Shown piece after piece: positions 60,815-64,000 of a DNA stretch of 64,000 bases. A model generated the notes under the pieces. It saw nothing but the letters and a program-made list of their open reading frames with translations, searched no databases and was not told the origin of the DNA. Both the position numbers and the translations under genes were made by a program. Position 1 is the stretch's first letter. Each line of letters opens with the position of its first letter. Origin of the DNA: Chersky-806 sp038252255 (GTDB lineage: Bacteria > Actinomycetota > Acidimicrobiia > IMCC26256 > JAENVU01). The stretch lies in assembly GCA_038252255.1 (NCBI GenBank), contig JBBSAM010000010.1, forward strand, positions 75,660-139,659, in the 5' to 3' direction.

Positions 60815-61246
60815 GTGAAGGTCTCGACCCGGGGTGACTACGCGGCCCGGGCACTCCTGTCGCTCGCGTTGCACGAATCGGATCGGCCGACCTCGGTCAA
60901 GGAGATCGCGGAGCGGACGAACCTCCCCCAGCCGTACCTCGAGCAGATCCTGCTGGCGGTGAAGGGGGCGGGCCTCGTCCGCTCGAAGCGGGGGGTGGGC
61001 GGGGGCTATGTCCTCGCGCGGCCACCGTCCGAGATCACGGTCGCCGAGATCCTCGCGGCGGTCGACGGTCCCCTCACCACGCTGCTCGGGGAGCACGACC
61101 ACTGCGAGGGTCATTGCATCCTCCAAGAGGTCTGGGTCGGGGTCTCCGAGGAGATGGGCAAGATCCTCGACGGCTACACCCTCGCGGAGCTCGTCACCCG
61201 GACGCGGATCGGCCACCCGGACTCCTCGCTGAGCGACCCGGGCTGA
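60815..61246 (+). CDS. Rrf2-family transcriptional regulator
   Basis: 143 residues: MKVSTRGDYAARALLSLALHESDRPTSVKEIAERTNLPQPYLEQILLAVKGAGLVRSKRGVGGGYVLARPPSEITVAEILAAVDGPL, the Rrf2 winged helix. The later EHDHCEGHCILQEVW provides two Cys (C-x3-C) where Fe-S Rrf2 proteins such as IscR have three, so cluster binding is possible but not certain. It could report iron-sulfur, redox or cysteine status. The GTG at 60815 is 51 bp from the divergent phosphodiesterase gene, which may be a target. Confidence 0.9.
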   Translation: MKVSTRGDYAARALLSLALHESDRPTSVKEIAERTNLPQPYLEQILLAVKGAGLVRSKRGVGGGYVLARPPSEITVAEILAAVDGPLTTLLGEHDHCEGHCILQEVWVGVSEEMGKILDGYTLAELVTRTRIGHPDSSLSDPG

Positions 61247-61290
61247 TCGGCGGCAGGCACGAACGCTCTCGGCACCCGTTCGCGAACGGG

Positions 61291-62670
61291 CTAACCGGGC
61301 CGGAGCACCACCCGCGCGGCCAGTCCACCGCCCGGCGCCTCGTCGAGCTCCACGCGGCCTCCATCGGCGGTGACGAGCTTCATGACGATGGCCAGGCCCA
61401 GCCCGGAACCACCGTCACGCGACGCGCCGGTCGGGCGCCAGAAGCGGTCGAACGCGCGCGCCCGCTGCTCGGCCGTCATCCCCGGCCCGGCGTCGGCCAC
61501 GACGATCTCGATCCCCTCGGGCCGGCGGTGCCCGGTGACGTGGACGGCCGTCGAGGTCGGTGCGACGTCCAGCGCGTTGGCGAGGAGGTTGTCGAGCACC
61601 TGCTCGAGGTGACCGGGAGTCGATCGCACGACGAGCTCCGGGTCGAGCTCGGCGCTGAGGTCCACCCCGCGCTCGGCCGCGAGCGCCGACCACGCACCCA
61701 CGCGGCCGTCGACCACCGGCCCGAGCTCGATCGGGCCGGTCTCCGTGACACCGCTCTCGGCGTGCGCGAGCTCGAGCAGGCCGTCGACCAAGCGCGAGAG
61801 GCGGCCCACCTCGTCCAGCGCCCCCGCGACGTCCTCTTGCGCCGGGTCACCCGCTCCGCCGAGCTCCCCCTCGAGGTTCTCCAACCGGAGGCGGAGCGCG
61901 GCGAGCGGAGTTCGCAGCTGGTGCGAGGCATCGGCCACGAATGCCTGCTGCGAGGAGACGAGCGTTTCGAGCCGCTCGGCGGTGCGGTTGAAGGACTCCG
62001 CGAGCTCGCGGATCTCCGGAGGGCTCGTAGGAACCGGCGTTCGCGTCTCGAGCTCGCCGTGCCCGAGCCGCGCCGCCGCCCGTTCGAGCTCGTCCAGTGG
62101 TTTCGTGACCTGGCGGGCGAGGCGCAGGCTGACCAGGAACACGATGCCGAGGATGATCGCCCCCACCCCGGCCAGCACGAACCACGTACGCCGGATGCGC
62201 GCATCGACGAACGAGGTCGGGTACGTCACCCGGAGGGCTCCGACGACCTTGTTGGAGTGCACGATCGGAACCGCGAAGTACCGCAGCGTCTGATGCAACA
62301 GGTCCGAGTGGCGGGTGCCGCTGGTCTCGTGGCCGGCCAGCGCCGAGCGAAATTCGGGCCGGCTCGAGAAGTTGCGCGGCCCGGCACGCGGCGGGTCCGA
62401 GTCGGCGATCAGGGCGCCGTCACGCCCGATCACCACCACCCGGCCGCCGGTGTCGCGCTGGTAGTCCTCGGCCGCGCGGTGGAGGCGACCCTGGTGCCCG
62501 TTCTCCAACGCGTCCTCGGCGCGAATGGAGAGCGCGAGCGCGTCGTGCTGGATCGCGCTGGTCAACCGGCGGCGCTCGGACTGCGCGTACGCGAAGCCGA
62601 GCGGTATCTCGAGCACGAGCAGCACGAACACCGTGATCGAGAGGTAGCTGAGCAGCAGACGCCGGCGCAC
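61291..62670 (-). CDS. Two-component sensor histidine kinase
   Basis: 459 residues: membrane segment at about 8-29, an extracellular sensor domain to about residue 170, a second segment (FVLAGVGAIILGIVFLVSLRL), a HAMP linker (RQVTKPLDELERAAARLGHGELETR), the HisKA box FVADASHQLRTPLAALRL with the phospho-accepting His, and the ATPase domain with LDNLLANAL (N box), ADAGPGM (G1) and GGSGLGLAI (G2). The GTG at 62670 follows the regulator stop by six bases. The signal is unknown. Confidence 0.94.
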   Translation of the reverse strand: MRRRLLLSYLSITVFVLLVLEIPLGFAYAQSERRRLTSAIQHDALALSIRAEDALENGHQGRLHRAAEDYQRDTGGRVVVIGRDGALIADSDPPRAGPRNFSSRPEFRSALAGHETSGTRHSDLLHQTLRYFAVPIVHSNKVVGALRVTYPTSFVDARIRRTWFVLAGVGAIILGIVFLVSLRLARQVTKPLDELERAAARLGHGELETRTPVPTSPPEIRELAESFNRTAERLETLVSSQQAFVADASHQLRTPLAALRLRLENLEGELGGAGDPAQEDVAGALDEVGRLSRLVDGLLELAHAESGVTETGPIELGPVVDGRVGAWSALAAERGVDLSAELDPELVVRSTPGHLEQVLDNLLANALDVAPTSTAVHVTGHRRPEGIEIVVADAGPGMTAEQRARAFDRFWRPTGASRDGGSGLGLAIVMKLVTADGGRVELDEAPGGGLAARVVLRPG

Positions 62671-62676
62671 GTCTGC

Positions 62677-63339
62677 TCAGCTCGACGGTTCGACCAGCCG
62701 GAACCCCACACCGCGCACCGTCTCGACCCACGCGGGATCACCGAGCTTCTTGCGCAGCGCGGCGACGTGGACGTCCAGCGTCTTGGTCGGCCCGTACCAG
62801 TGCGCGTCCCACACCTCCTCGAGGATGTGCGCGCGTGAGAAGACGGTGCCCGGCTCCTCGGCGAGCAGCGCGAGCAGGTCGAACTCCTTCGGCGTGAGCG
62901 CCAACGCCTCGCCCGCCATCGTCACCTGATGAGTCCGGCGATCGATCTGGAGCGACCCGACCGCGAGCGAGGCGACCTCGTCCGATCGCGCCTGCGTCCG
63001 GCGCGTGACGGCACGAATGCGCGCGAGCAGCTCGCGGAAGCCGAACGGCTTGACGATGTAGTCGTCGGCACCGAGCTCGAGACCGACGACGCGGTCGACT
63101 TCGTCGCCGCGCGCCGTGACCACGATGATCGGTACCTCCGAACGCGCGCGGAGCCGGCGGCAGACCTCGAAGCCGTCGACGTCCGGAAGCCCGAGGTCGA
63201 GCAGCACGACGTCGTAGTCCGCCGCGGCAAGCGCCGCTTCACCTGTCGCCGCACGGGTGACCGTCAGTCCCTCGCGCTCCAACCCACGAGCCAGCGGCTC
63301 GGCGATCGCGTCGTCGTCCTCGACCATCAGCACCCGCAC
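62677..63339 (-). CDS. OmpR/PhoB-type response regulator
   Basis: 220 residues. Receiver: acidic pocket VEDDD at the N-terminus, phospho-acceptor Asp48 in LLDLGLPD, Thr75, Lys97 in IVKPFG. The winged-helix output domain reads LALTPKEFDLLALLAEEPGTVFSRAHILEEVWD and WVETVRGVGFRLV. The GTG at 63339 is chosen by the family start; GAGGGTG lies just upstream. It precedes its kinase in one operon. The divergent gap to the exported protein holds direct repeats (63403-63432) spaced for dimer binding by this family. Confidence 0.94.
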   Translation of the reverse strand: MRVLMVEDDDAIAEPLARGLEREGLTVTRAATGEAALAAADYDVVLLDLGLPDVDGFEVCRRLRARSEVPIIVVTARGDEVDRVVGLELGADDYIVKPFGFRELLARIRAVTRRTQARSDEVASLAVGSLQIDRRTHQVTMAGEALALTPKEFDLLALLAEEPGTVFSRAHILEEVWDAHWYGPTKTLDVHVAALRKKLGDPAWVETVRGVGFRLVEPSS

Positions 63340-63402
63340 GGAGACACCCTCGCACAGGTTCGCGCCGGTGCCGGGACTCCTCCCCTGTGGTCTTGTCCGA
63401 AT

Positions 63403-63432
63403 CTTGGAACTTCCCCGGTCGGCGCTTGGAAC
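63403..63432. promoter_or_regulatory. Direct repeats CTTGGAAC, 22 bp apart
   Basis: CTTGGAAC occurs at 63403-63410 and 63425-63432, start to start 22 bp, two turns of the helix. OmpR/PhoB regulators bind as tandem dimers to direct repeats in such phase. It lies in the 142-bp divergent gap, suiting control of both the two-component operon and the gene at 63482. Confidence 0.5.
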
Positions 63433-63481
63433 GCGCCTGTCTACGGTGGCAACACCTACCCACGAGCGAAGGAACCTCATC

Positions 63482-64000
63482 ATGGATCGACGAAAGACGC
63501 TCGCCACGGTCGGGGCGATCTCGTTGACCGCCTCCGCCGCGTTCGTCGCACTGGGTTCGAGCATGGGCCTGTTCGGCCTAACCGACACCAGCCCCCGGGT
63601 CGGCAAGCTCAGCCCCATCGACGCGACCCAGCCGGCGCGGACCAAGACGCGGACGGTCTACGTCGACGACGTCGTACCCGTTCCGACGCCGACGGCCGGG
63701 GCCACCGGGAGTGGCACCGAGACCGAATCGCGGTCCAACGGTGCGAACGCCGGCAATACGAACGGCGGGCACCAGAGCGGCAGCGACTCCCAGGTCGTCA
63801 CGCCGCCATCGGGGTGGGGGGGCCGCCCCCCCCCCCGCCGGGGCCCCCCCCCGGGCGCGGGCCGCCCCCCCCCCGCCCCCCACCCCCCGGGGCGCCCCCC
63901 CGGCGGCCCCCCCCCCCGGCGGCCCCCCCCCCCCGGGGGGCGCCCCCCCCCCCCCCCGGGCCGCCCCCCCCCCGCACGGTGCCGAGGACGGCCACCGGGA
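63482..64000 (+). CDS. Exported protein of unknown function, sequence corrupt at its end
   Basis: The frame begins MDRRKTLATVGAISLTASAA: a positively charged start, a hydrophobic segment (GAISLTASAAFVALGSSMG) that is a signal peptide or anchor, then a Thr/Ser/Asn-rich region (PTPTAGATGSGTETESRSNGANAG) up to about residue 105. Beyond about 63811 the bases become almost only C and G and no longer look like coding sequence, so the true C-terminus is unknown. AAGGAACC precedes the ATG. It is divergent from the two-component system and a likely target of it. Confidence 0.6.
   Translation, partial: MDRRKTLATVGAISLTASAAFVALGSSMGLFGLTDTSPRVGKLSPIDATQPARTKTRTVYVDDVVPVPTPTAGATGSGTETESRSNGANAGNTNGGHQSGSDSQVVTPPSGWGGRPPPRRGPPPGAGRPPPAPHPPGRPPGGPPPRRPPPPGGRPPPPPGRPPPARCRGRPPG
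63811..63974. other. Homopolymeric C/G tract, likely sequencing artefact
   Basis: About 160 bases of C runs of up to 17 bases broken by G runs, unlike any other part of the window. Ordinary sequence returns only in the last ~25 bases. Any open frame in it (Gly- or Pro-rich) should be ignored. Confidence 0.75.

Noticed and set aside
63798..63995. Gly-rich PE_PGRS-like frame at the window end
   Set aside because: It lies in the C/G homopolymer tract that appears to be an artefact.

Overview
The window is a GC-rich, gene-dense chromosomal stretch of an actinobacterium. Lineage markers seen in the sequence are a mycothiol ligase (MshC), a phosphatidylinositol-mannoside module (PgsA, acyltransferase, PimA), several predicted F420 enzymes (an LLM oxidoreductase, a PPOX-fold protein, NpdG) and many GTG starts. 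Type IV pilus genes with mycothiol and F420 fit a deep-branching class such as Acidimicrobiia, but the class is an inference. No rRNA, tRNA, CRISPR array or transposase gene was found.

The backbone, read on the minus strand, follows the mycobacterial order thrS, HIT, pgsA, acyltransferase, pimA, pdxS, pdxT, yebC, ruvC, ruvA, ruvB, yajC, secD, secF, rel, hisS, aspS, rarA, alaS, ruvX, mltG, aroE. Against it, the inserted blocks stand out: (a) pilB, pilT, pilC and a DUF4388 gene after aroE (4.5-10.1 kb); (b) three large minor-pilin genes between rel and hisS (21.6-25.4 kb); (c) a cytochrome P450 between aspS and rarA; (d) coxS, coxM, mocA and coxG-like genes with no coxL, plus cspA, PPOX and peroxiredoxin genes, between yebC and ruvC (33.1-37.4 kb); (e) an inositol-phosphatase-family gene, lemA, htpX and a DUF3048 lipoprotein between pimA and pdxS; (f) a plus-strand EF-G paralogue and an exported 501-residue protein between the HIT gene and pgsA.

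Layout: 0-2.1 kb, aminotransferase-family acyltransferase (cut by the window edge) and an LLM oxidoreductase; 2.1-2.3 kb, a large hairpin and a 28-bp operator-like palindrome before a second LLM enzyme; 4.5-10.1 kb, pilus motors; 10.1-21.6 kb, aroE to hisS; 21.6-25.4 kb, minor pilins; 25.4-33 kb, rel, sec and ruv; 33-37.4 kb, the Mo-hydroxylase-like insert; 37.4-46.3 kb, vitamin B6, protease/lipoprotein and PIM genes; 46.5-55 kb, EF-G2, thrS, mshC, npdG; 55-60.8 kb, methyltransferase, dnaE, phosphodiesterase; 60.8-64 kb, an Rrf2 regulator, a two-component system and a divergent exported protein. The final part (63811-63974) is homopolymeric C/G and looks like a sequencing artefact.

The most interesting signal is regulatory. 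The promoters of pilT, pilB and the distant minor-pilin operon each carry a close match to the sigma-28 (FliA/WhiG) pattern CTAAAG-N15-GCCGATAA with an exact 15-bp spacer, and in each the -10 element lies in an inverted repeat. A fourth, weaker match precedes the DUF4388 gene. This suggests one pilus regulon spread over two loci. Other non-coding structure includes a 60-bp unit in three exact-period copies between pdxS and pdxT with a relative at 2.1 kb, a long palindrome that supplies the last codons of the P450, mutually exclusive hairpins between pimA and the downstream phosphatase gene, DnaA-box-like sites at dnaE, and 22-bp-spaced direct repeats by the two-component system.
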